Below, one piece after another: positions 32,430 to 41,542 of a stretch of DNA of 64,000 bases. Source of the stretch: Polyporus tsugae (Eukaryota > Basidiomycota > Agaricomycetes > Polyporales > Polyporaceae); the NCBI GenBank assembly GCA_024305745.1, contig JAHRBS010000010.1, forward strand, positions 1,061,501 to 1,125,500, in the 5' to 3' direction. The position numbers were made by a program, and so were the translations under genes. The first letter of the stretch is position 1, and each line of letters opens with the position of its first letter. A model generated the notes under the pieces. The model searched no databases. It worked only from the letters and a program-made list of their open reading frames with translations, and was not told where the DNA came from.

Positions 32430-34939
32430 CTAATCCACTCTCATGGGAGACATCGGTGTCTCCATCGGCTCTGCCTGATCCTGCTCCACGGACGTCGACA
32501 GTGGGCTGTTGTTAACGCCGCCGTCCACGGCACGCCGATGCCTCCTGCCGAGGAGCGTGGCGGCGTCCATGTCCAGCTCGAACGGCTTCGTGCCTCCGGT
32601 TCTCCGTCCACGGTCGCGCTGGCCAGCACGGCCGTCGTACACGTTGACGTTGGCGTTCCCCGCGACCGCACGGTTGGCCGCGAGTTTCGCGCCTGCACCA
32701 ACGGGTAGTTGCTTGGACAGTGGCTTGTTCTCCTCCTCGTCGCTCTCGTTGAGGTTCTGGAGGAAGCCACGGTTCGCGCCACCCTTCTGCGCACGTTTGC
32801 GAGCACCCTCCTCTTCCATCCGGTGGACGGCATACGTGATATCGAACGCCTCCTTGAGTGATGCGAGGCCGGGGGAACGTGCGTCGCGAACGCCGCCGCG
32901 CGCGTCTACAAGGAGAGGGGAGTCGAGGGGTGCTCGAGGAATATTAGGAAGAGCCAGTCCTGTTGCGGCTGTAGGTGCGGCGGTGATCCATGGATGCGCC
33001 AAGAACTCGTCAATCGTGTATCGCTGTGCAGGATCGACGCACAATAGGTGCGAAATAAGGTCCTTGGCTGGGGATTGGCTTAGCAGCACGAACTTTGTGA
33101 CACCTAAAAAGGACGCACCTGATGCGCTGATAGTGTCCCACCAAGGACTCAGGAACGTGTAGTGTCCACGGGCGACCTTCTCCGTGAGAACGTTGATGCT
33201 CTCGTCGTAGAATGGCGGGAAACCGCAGAGCAGAGTGTAGAGCACGCAGCCCATAGCCCACATATCTACACTCTTGCTGTATCGTTCATCCTTGACAATC
33301 TCGGGGGCGGTATACCCCACCGTACCGCATGGCGTCATGGTCTGTTCGTCCCATACGACCTTGCTGAGCCCGAAGTCAGCGATTTTGACCCTCCCGATCC
33401 CGCCGCTACCGACGCCTGGGAGGAAATCGCCCTCGTCCTCCTTCTCCTCGTCGAACTGCCTCGGAAGGAGTATCTTGGATGGGACGATGGGTATAGGCTC
33501 GAAAAGCAAGTTCTCGGGCTTGATATCCCGGTGTACGACACCGCGTTCTTCGTGGAGGTATCGAATTCCCTGCGCGACCTGTACGATGACATGCCGTGCG
33601 AGGTTTTCGCTGAAGTAGGTGAGCTTCACGATCTGGTGGAACAGTTCGCCTCCTTCCATGACTGGGGAAATCCACAGCGCCATCAGCGCAAGCACACCAA
33701 AACACCATGATGACTGCGCACGCTCAAGGACCAGGAAATAGTGCTCTTGCGATTCGAAGAACATCGATAGCTTGACTATTGACGGATGGTTGACACCACG
33801 CATGATCTGGACCTCTATACGGGGGTTAGCCCGGATACATACGAAAGCGAGGAAGATCGACACACCTTTGAGAATATTCGCCCTCTACACATTGAGTAGA
33901 AAGGATGTCAGCCAAGGGATTGTCACATAGCAAGAGAATGCACCTCCGTGACCCGCGGTTTCTTTTTAAAATCGCGGTTCAGGTGCTTTTCGCCTGCCCC
34001 CTAAGGTCATGGCGAATGAAAGGTACGAAATTTGATAAATGAGAGTGGGGCGAGTGGACATGGAACACTGACCTGCGAAGCACTAAGTTCATACTTCCGG
34101 ACGACCTTGACTAGACATCAAGTCAGCTCCTTCCGCACTGGGAACGCGACAGAACCAAGGGGACGGACCTGCGACTTTTTGCCCTGTTCTAAGATCGATG
34201 GCCTTGTATACATTGGAAAATGCACCACTAAAGTCGTTCGTGAGTAAAGGGTTCTCTTAGACGATGATCATCCTGTTCACAAGGAAAGCCAAAAGCAATC
34301 TGCGCTCGCGCAGAGAAGACCTCAAGCGGTCCGGGAGGTGATGAAGTGGCCCAATAACGGCATCCCTATAGCTCAAAGCCTCAAACAACAAAGGACGTCG
34401 GAGTGGAACGATGAAGACTGTTCCCATCACGGAACTTGCCAACTCCACCGGGGCAACATGGATGGCAGAGATGATGGAGCGCGCATAACATCACGCCCCT
34501 CCGAGAGACAAAATAGGGCTAGGAGAACGACAGAGAAGAGGGGGACTCACTCGCCCATCTTCTCGAGCAGCTTGTAGTTCTCGAGGCCCTGATAGTTCGG
34601 CATCTTGTTCTTCGCCTCGCGCTCCTCCTGGACGATCTGCTCAACATGCTCCTTGTACTTGTTGGATGGCGCGTGCTTCTGTGTTTGGTGCTGTTGCGCC
34701 TGAGCCTCGCGTTGCTGGCGGCTCTGGTCTGCGCGCTGCTGCTGTGGCTGCATGGGCTGCTGTGCGGTGTATGCCTGCTGATGGGCACCGTCCTCTGGCT
34801 GTTTAGTCGAGTGGTGAGTCCTTCCATGACGGATAAGATCTGATACCGCGAAGACGCAGGTCAGCTGCACGGCACGAATGGGCGCATTGAGGGGCAACTA
34901 ACTCTTAAAAGCGTCTACAACGCCTGTTCCAGTGGGCAT
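32430..34939 (-). CDS. Ser/Thr protein kinase, CAMK group, Rck/Srk1-like
   Basis: Eight exons (34939-34903, 34839-34551, 34227-34169, 34110-34073, 33884-33866, 33814-33722, 33661-33119, 33067-32430) give 571 residues. A Gln-rich N-terminus (QQPMQPQQQRADQSRQQREA) precedes the kinase domain: glycine loop GDGAFSNVYKA, VVRKYELSA after the lysine region, VLELMEGGELFHQIV, catalytic loop HRDIKPENLL, DFGLSK, APEIVKDERYSKSVDMWAMG and CGFPPFYDESINVL. An insertion (KILLPRQFDEEKEDEGD) sits between the catalytic loop and DFG, as in fungal Rck2/Srk1 kinases. In yeasts these are activated by the Hog1/Sty1 MAP kinase under osmotic or oxidative stress. The C-terminal tail is disordered and ends PMSPMRVD. Introns 33662-33721 and 33068-33118 are multiples of three and contain no stop. 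Confidence 0.9.
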
Positions 34940-35622
34940 TGCGAAGACGGTGTGTGGGGGGAAAGAAATGGGGTATTACTGCAGGGAACGGAGAGGAAAG
35001 TGGGGGATGTGAGTGGCGAGAAAGGATTTGAAACCAGATTTGAAGGAGGGAGAATTCCATGGCGTCATCGACGGGGCACTACGTCATTCCACTGCCCGCC
35101 AGCCTCTTCCCACCAGCCTCCCAACCTCACTCCACCCACAACCACCCATCCCTCTTCATGCGCTATTCATCAACTCTTTGCTCCACCATCCCAACACGCC
35201 TACCACACATGGCACAACCAGGGAGTTCCTTAACGCAGCAAACCGATAATATTCGTCCTTAAGCATCGTCACCTCTCATGACTCTTGCACTGGCTATATG
35301 CTGACAGTTCCAGTGCACCGTGCTTTTTCCATGACCTCAGGTCCAGTTTCCACCCGTATGTAGTCCAAACGTAGTCTACGCAGGTTCCCGTCGGGCTAGG
35401 CACGCCGTAGTTCCCCTAGTCTGCCCGTCTGGTTATTTAGGGAGTTTCAGACGTCAAGGAGGACCGGCAGGCTTCGGGAAACGGTGAGCCCCTTCGGGAG
35501 ATCCATACGATATGTATACGAATGAGTGAATACGGCAAGTACCAGTATTCGTATGCTACAAGACCGCAGAAGAAGCTGCGCGAAGCCGCCGCGCGAGCGA
35601 GGTCCAGGACGAATGCGACAAC
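34940..35622. other. Intergenic, kinase promoter region
   Basis: These 680 bases hold the kinase promoter and the 3' end of the neighbouring minus-strand gene. Around 35090-35220 the plus strand is CA/CT-rich. No coding exon is supported. Confidence 0.5.
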
Positions 35623-36304
35623 TTACTTCTTGACGTCCTTGGCCATCTTCTGCATCGCCATGAACGATTCGATCATCTCCTGTGGAAGAGATAAATGCAG
35701 TCGTCGGTAAGCAAGGTTTGACAGACTCCTAACACGGACCAGCCTCGACGGACCTTGGACTGGATGTCGATGCCCGCCTCTTGTAATGCTGCCGCCATCT
35801 TCATCGCGCTGTCTCGTATCTCCTCCTTCATCAGCAATCGAAGCATGGCCATCTTGCCTGGCATAACCCCTGTTGAAAGGTCGACGCCTGCATCGTACAC
35901 ACAGTCAGACCAGACCAACCAAGCGAAAAGGAGACGAACGCACCGTTATCATTCAAAAGCCGCACGAACTCGTTGATGTTATCCAGAATTTCCGGCTTCT
36001 CCTGCGTCAACTTCAGCAGCTTCCGCTGTTGGTCGAACATCGCCTGCATGTTTTCATCCGGCAGCTCGCTGGCTCCTCGCTGCGCCGTCGTCGAGAACGA
36101 TGCACGGGTGTGGAACGCGTCGCGTATCTGTGACGAGGACCCAGCTCGGTGTGACTGGGGGACTGCGCGGGTCGACGGTCGCGAATGGGTCAGGAGCGAC
36201 GAGTGACGTAGTGCTTGTATGTGCACCAGGCGCACAGCGAAGGTGGCGAGCGCGCGAGTACGAGTCGGAGCGGGCAGTTTGAGGACGCACGATCGGCAGA
36301 GCAT
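35623..36304 (-). CDS. Small putative mitochondrial protein of unknown function
   Basis: Three exons (36304-35944, 35887-35754, 35679-35623) give 183 residues. The N-terminus MLCRSCVLKLPAPTRTRALA is rich in Arg, Ser and Ala without acidic residues for about 60 positions, which fits a mitochondrial presequence. The mature part is helical and compact: MQAMFDQQRKLLKLTQEKPE, INEFVRLLNDNGVDLSTG, AMLRLLMKEEIRDSAMKMAA and the C-terminus MAMQKMAKDVKK. I cannot name a family. The gene starts head-to-head with PSF3, 281 bases away. Confidence 0.75.
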
Positions 36305-36585
36305 TTTGGCAGAGGTCAGTGAATGCGAGCTGGAATGGAGATACTTGAAGGCGGGAAGTGAACGTTAACGAGTACTTGCAAAGCAGGCGAGCGTGGAAGT
36401 TGGGTAAATGTGTGGGACGTGGGAAACTGACGTGCAGACGCGTTTCGCGACGCGTCGCGTCGGCTGCCGCCAGGCGGCCACTGCCTGCAGCCACACCTCC
36501 GTCTCTGACCCCTCCTCTGTCCGCATTCCCCACTTCTGCACAGCGCGATCGGCCTACATCACGGAACACGGTCCGTTCGTGAAGC
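36305..36585. promoter_or_regulatory. Shared promoter between the small mitochondrial protein and PSF3
   Basis: The divergent start codons are separated by 281 bases. The interval contains CpG-rich stretches (around 36440-36470, GACGCGTTTCGCGACGCGTC). The near-palindromic ACGCGTTTCGCGACGCGT at 36436 contains two ACGCGT words, the yeast MluI cell-cycle box, which is a known control site of replication genes. Its use here is a guess. Confidence 0.45.
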
Positions 36586-37534
36586 ATGGAGGATGACTAT
36601 TATTCCATCGAGTCCATTCTAGCAGAGAACCAGAAAATCCAATGCACCTTCAAGGTCGATGTGCCTGACATGGGTCACCTCGACGGCGGCAAAGTTGGAG
36701 ATGTGGGTAATCCAAGTTTGCAAAGCGAGGGTGTTCTGAATCCACGACCGGTAGATCAAAGCCTTGAGCAAGGTCCAGATCCCACTCTGGATGGCGTACA
36801 TCCTCATCTTCTCGTGAGTCTCCAGCCAGTCCCGCCTCCACAAATGGAATGGCACCCTCAACCCCCTCGATGAGCAGAGACTATGCGGACTTTACAGTCC
36901 CACCACCTTTTGCCGCCCGAGTCCGAAATGCCTTGAATGCGGAGCCGCGGAGCGTCCGACTCTCCACTCTCGTTGGGCAGGGAGGACTATGGTACGGCTT
37001 CGGACGAATGATCATGCGATTGTATGTCACTCTCCTTCCATTGCGTCCTCACTGTTGCCCAACATCGTCTCTACGACCTTCAGACTGAACGACGAACCCT
37101 CTGAAGAGATGTCGAAGGTCCTGACAGAGGTACATTCATTCCCCGATCCTTCTATTCGTCCCCTTTCCACTGACCTCCCCTTCCCTCTCCTCACCTCGAA
37201 CTTCGCCTATTCCGCGCCTGAAGACATTCCGCGCCCGACTCCCAGAAGTGATTGACCAAGCGCAGCACTTCGCGTCCTTGCAGGCGTCCGCAGGGGCCGG
37301 CTCTCGAGGTGGAGACGCAAGCGTCGCGTCGTTTCGGGAAGGAATGGACGGTACTGAACGAGAATGTGCGTCCTCATCTGCTTCCTATCGTTGCCCCCAC
37401 GCACCCCCTCGTCTTTCCTCGCCATGACCACCGATTAAGGCTTGTGCCATACGGCTGCAGTGTTCCAGCTTGCACAGGAGAGTGCGAAGAAGATCAAATT
37501 GTGGTATGGGATGAGCGAACGGGGGCGTGGGTAG
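36586..37534 (+). CDS. PSF3: DNA replication complex GINS subunit Psf3
   Basis: Six exons (36586-36702, 36755-36813, 36875-37021, 37084-37129, 37224-37365, 37461-37534) give 194 residues, the usual length. Recognisable blocks are MEDDYYSIESILAENQKIQC, DMGHLDGGK, IKALSKVQIPLWMAYILI, YADFTVPPPFAARVRNALNA and LVGQGGLWYGFGRMIM. The C-terminal block is TFRARLPEVIDQAQHFASLQ followed by GMDGTERELFQLAQESAKKI. GINS (Sld5, Psf1, Psf2, Psf3) joins Cdc45 and Mcm2-7 in the CMG helicase. The second exon is only 59 nt and easily missed. The gene ends 113 bases from the stop codon of PKR1 on the opposite strand. Confidence 0.93.
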
Positions 37535-37646
37535 AGGGGGTGATGGGAGGTTTGGCCTTCGTCGTGCAGAACTGGTGATGTAGGATATCATGTGTAGGAT
37601 ATGGGAGACTTCGATTCGGACTGAGGGCGAATGCACCTGGGGCTAC

Positions 37647-38079
37647 TTATTCCTCCTTGGGCTTTGAACCTATCTTCGCCGAGTCGCGTTTCTGCGCGCC
37701 CTCCTGCGGTCGGACTTGCCGAAGCTCGGACAGGAACCTAGAGCAACGTCAGCATTTGGTGCCATAGAGGGAGCGGTATGTTTGACAATACCCACCATTT
37801 GATGCTCACCCACAGGCAGAGCTCGATAATGCTCAGGAACAGTAGGTGGGGGTTATAGTTCGTAACAACGAACAGCCCGAGCAGCACGACGAGGAGCGTT
37901 GCGAGGATGCCGTCGAGGACGAGGAGGAATGCAGGGTCGAGGGACGAGCCGGGTGCGAGGATACCAGAGAAGCCGTTGCTCAAGGCGTCATGGGGTGATC
38001 GCGTAACTTGGTTCACAATGCTGTCATCACCGTCCATGTCGAGCGGGGCTGTCTGCAGTGACGAGCAGAAGGAGCTCAT
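37647..38079 (-). CDS. PKR1: V-ATPase assembly factor Pkr1
   Basis: Two exons (38079-37796, 37737-37647) give 124 residues. Two hydrophobic segments (VLDGILATLLVVLLGLFVVT and LLFLSIIELCLWVSIKW) are separated by NYNPH. A charged tail (FLSELRQ, ending KIGSKPKEE) follows. This layout and the W-x-S-x-K-W/F pattern ahead of ELR match Pkr1, an ER membrane protein that helps assemble the Vo sector of the vacuolar ATPase. It is head-to-head with TFC1 and tail-to-tail with PSF3. Confidence 0.85.
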
Positions 38080-38254
38080 TCTCAGTCTCAGCTCAGTCTG
38101 ACGTCGAGCGGGAGTCGAAAGCACGCACTCACGCTGCACGTGACTGGACGCGTCTGATGAATTTCGCGTCTCTGCAGTGCCAGTCACCCTGAGCCTCAGC
38201 AGCAGCTCCTTTCCGCGAACACTCACACACTGCACTCCCCCACCCTTCAAATCG
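38080..38254. promoter_or_regulatory. Shared promoter between PKR1 and TFC1
   Basis: Only 175 bases separate two divergent start codons, so both transcription units must use the same short region. No TATA box is evident. Confidence 0.55.
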
Positions 38255-40419
38255 ATGGATATCGACCCAGCACTACAAGCAGGTCCCTCGCAGCCCATCA
38301 CAGGACCCTCTACATTGCCTACTCACGTCGTAAACTCCCCCCATCCTCAACCAGGGTCGATCCCTGCCCCCGCCCCGGAACGTTCACTCCCGACAGCGCA
38401 CTTCTACTCCGTTGAGTACCCAGGCTACATCCAGCCCACCTCCGCGCCGCTCGCAATAGAGCGTCTCGGCGGCCAGCATGCGATCGACACGGCGTTCCGC
38501 CGCGCGACTGGACGGGACCGTGTCGAATCCCTCCTCGAACTACGCCTTCGGCCGGGGATCCCGTACGCACATCCCGTACCCGGGGAGGTGGTGCCAACAA
38601 GTAACATTGTACTCAAGGTCGTGAAGCGGAAGCGGAAACGAAAAGATGGGGACCCAGATCCCGGAGACGGAACGATTGGGGAGTACACTGTGGAAGCCGT
38701 CGGAGTCGTGCCCAAGACGGCGCGGTTCAGGAGTGAGTGCGCGCGCGCGGACGAAGCGAGATGCAGATGTATGCGTTTGTACTGAATGCGTCGACTGCAG
38801 GTATGGCGGACTTCCAGTACCAACCGGACATGTCAGACCCGGTCGCGAAGTTGCGGAACGCGATGGACACCATGGATGGTGAGAGGCCACCTTCGCACGC
38901 GGGTATGCCCGTCGAAGTACTGACGCAAGTGTTTCGTTAGTGGAGGGGCTATTGCAGTACCATATATCTCCCGAAAAGGAGGAGTACACCATCACCACGG
39001 CAGAAGCTGACCCGTCAGCAATGGACATTGACCCACAGCTCCTCGAAGGCGATGGCGCAGGTTCCAATACGATTCCGAAGGCGAGGAGCAATCTTCGGTT
39101 ATTCCCTCCGCCTTTGTTCAGTCGGCAAGGGGTCCCGCAGAACTACAAGTGCGCACGTCGGCCTTGGGTACAAAACTCAGGGCATCCTGATGTATCTTAT
39201 CTCGCGCAGCTACAAAGCAAATACTGCATCAGTCGAAACAATTGTCGTGGACGAGGATACTGGTGTAGAGACGAAGCGGCTGATCAACCGCATGCGCTGG
39301 AAGGGTTTTGGGCCCATAGCCGTCTCGTACACGGAGAAGAATGTACGTGTTACGATCAGAGCGACGTATGACGTCCCTAATCAGAGACATTTAGGTACCC
39401 ATTAAGCCCTCAGCGACAGTGGCGGAACAACGTGGACAAGCTGACAAGAAGATCCTGAAGAGGCTTGACGAGGTGCGTTTCGAGTCAACTCTTCGCATCA
39501 TAGCGGCATTCAACTCTGTCTTCAGCTTTTCCAAGAACGACCGGTGTGGACACGTGCAGCAATATTTAACCAGTTTATGCCAATGGAAGTGCGAGACATC
39601 ATCAAGTCAGTCACAGTTTTCTCTCCGTATCGTCGATTATGCTCACGCGTGTGTGTACAGCTCTAAATATCTACTGCCTCTAGTTTCGTACGTGTTCGAG
39701 GATGGCCCATGGCGAGATACATATGTCCGCCTAGGGTACGACCCCCGTGTGGACCCCGACGCCCGCTTGTATGCGCCATCCCCTTTCTCGCAGCCAGTCT
39801 CTCGCTCACTCTCCCGCTGTAGCTACCAACGCCTATACTTCCGCAACATCAACCACCCCATCGTCCGCCCATCGGTCGTCACCCGGCGGCAGGAGCAGCG
39901 CAACGAGTCCGCGCAGGCCCGGTTCTCCGGCATGGACGAGCGGCGCTCGCACATCTTCGACGGCGAGACGGTCACGTCCGAGACGGCCGCGTTCCAGCTG
40001 TGCGACATCACGGATCCGATGCTGAAGGAGATGATCGAGGCCGACGACGAGGACTCGCTCCGTGAGGCGTGCAGCGAGCGCGACGGGTGGTACGCGACGC
40101 ACGCGCTCGAGCGCATCAAGACCGTGCTCCGGCACAAGTTCTTCTCGCTCCTCCTCGGGCATGTCGCGACGCAGGAGGAGTGCGAGGCGCTGCTGGTACC
40201 GCAGGAAGGGACGGATAAGTTGCCGCAGAGGCACCGGCACAGACTCAAGTTCGGGAAGCACAACATGGCCAAGGGCGCGCTTCCCCCGGAAGATGCAGCG
40301 GTAAGTGCTCTAAGTTGCGTAACAGTCGCAACCTTGCTGATGAGCGAATGTCTTAGGCACATCGACTCATGACCACCCTGGAGCAACAGAGGAAGAACCT
40401 CAAATTTCCTCCACAGTGA
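38255..40419 (+). CDS. TFC1: Transcription factor TFIIIC subunit Tfc1 (GTF3C5/tau95)
   Basis: Nine exons (38255-38732, 38801-38878, 38941-39148, 39210-39342, 39395-39472, 39526-39605, 39661-39768, 39823-40300, 40357-40419) give 567 residues. The N-terminal dimerisation domain is visible (YSVEYPGYIQPTSAPLAIER, LRLRPGIPYAHPVPG, NIVLKVVKRKRKRK, EGLLQYHISPEKEEY). The DNA-binding region follows (ERPVWTRAAIFNQFMPMEVR, YLLPLVSYVFEDGPWRDTYV, RLGYDPRVDPDAR, YQRLYFRNINHPIVRPSVVT). The C-terminal part is acidic and then basic. TFIIIC recognises the A and B boxes of tRNA genes and recruits TFIIIB. A tRNA-Ile gene lies 1.05 kb beyond its stop codon. Confidence 0.93.
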
Positions 40420-40769
40420 ACCTTGGCACAACCATCCACCGTCTTCACATTTGCTCCATGCTCCACCATGCTCCATGTATACGCACTTCACTTATCCTTG
40501 TATCCATACGTATTTTCTTCGTCGTAACAATTGTATTGCATTAATTCAATTCAACATCACGCACGAGGAGCTGGGTGTTTTTGGACTTTTCGATTTCCGC
40601 GCGGTGGGTCCTATGCATATGGGCGATGGCATACACAACATAATCGTGGGGGTGGTGTTTTACATGAATCGACGACGCCTTGCGCGAGACGGGGGTCGAC
40701 TCCTCTCCCATCGGGCACGGCCCTCGAAGCCTTCCTCTACACCGGATCGAGCAAAGCGAGGAAGGGAGA
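40420..40769. other. Intergenic between convergent TFC1 and RPL29
   Basis: The 350 bases between the stop codons hold both 3' UTRs. No further feature is visible. Confidence 0.5.
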
Positions 40770-41202
40770 TCATGAAGCTGTCTTCTGCTCGGCGCGAGCT
40801 TTTCTCTGCACAGGCACACACCAACTCGAGTTAAGCAAAAGGCGCAACAGAGAATTCGGGGGACGCACCGAACCGACCAACGCGAACCTGGAGTTGCGGC
40901 GGAACTACGAGACGAAACCATACGTCAAGACCTCACTATACCCAAAATCCAAACGAATCTATCGCACCTTGGGGTCAACCTAACCGAAGAGCCTAGTTAA
41001 CACCAGCGAGGGCGGGGAGGAGAAGATTGGTACGTACACCCTTCATCGAACGTGTCCTGTGGCTCTGGGGCTTCTTGATACCGTTACGGTGAGCCTTGCG
41101 GCTCTGGTTGTGGTTGGTATGGCTAACAGACGCACCGGATACTCAGCATACATGTACAGTGACATAGTTCAATGCAGGGACGTACTTCTTAGACTTGGCC
41201 AT
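40770..41202 (-). CDS. RPL29: 60S ribosomal protein eL29
   Basis: This gene has no long open frame because it is cut into five exons: 41202-41186, 41122-41038, 40979-40968 (12 nt), 40904-40869 and 40805-40770. Each has GT and AG borders, and the sum is 186 nt for 61 residues. The product begins [20 protein letters not shown], continues [20 protein letters not shown] and ends [11 protein letters not shown]. This is the eL29 pattern: very basic, with the [14 protein letters not shown] core and VDPKFRRN. It sits on the large ribosomal subunit surface. Five exons in 433 bp with a 12-nt internal exon is an extreme structure, but every junction reproduces the family sequence. Confidence 0.93.
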
Positions 41203-41468
41203 GGCGACGTCGTGCGGGGTCTTGAGGATGAGGTGTTGCTTCACTTACTTACCGCCGGCGCTCCTGACATCCCAGAGTGTGGGAAAACTACTTGTCGGGT
41301 GGCTGAGGAACTATGCAGTTCATAATCCGGCAATCACCGATTGACAAACCCTCAAAGCACAAACTTGGCGCAAACCACATATTTGGTGGTATTACACTTT
41401 TGCCGTTGTACAGATCAGCCACTCGAACAAAAGGATAGTAATTAAAATCTTTCTATTGGATCCCGTCA

Positions 41469-41542
41469 TGGCCAACGCCGGGATCGAACCGACGACCTTG
41501 GCGTTATTAGCACCACGCTCTAACCAACTGAGCTAGCCGGCC
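41469..41542 (-). tRNA. tRNA-Ile (anticodon AAU), copy 2
   Basis: This copy appears identical over all 74 nt to the tRNA at 28718-28791 and lies on the same strand. Cloverleaf, anticodon loop CTAATAA and the internal A and B boxes are unchanged. Flanks differ: there is no immediate T run. The first T4 on the tRNA strand is about 25 nt beyond the 3' end (near 41443-41446), which may give a longer primary transcript. Confidence 0.97.

Noticed and set aside
32509..33162. 217-codon plus-strand frame over the kinase gene
   Set aside because: Antisense shadow of the kinase C-terminal exons, which have clear kinase motifs.
39823..40491. 222-codon minus-strand frame over TFC1
   Set aside because: Antisense shadow of the large eighth exon of TFC1; no motif of its own.
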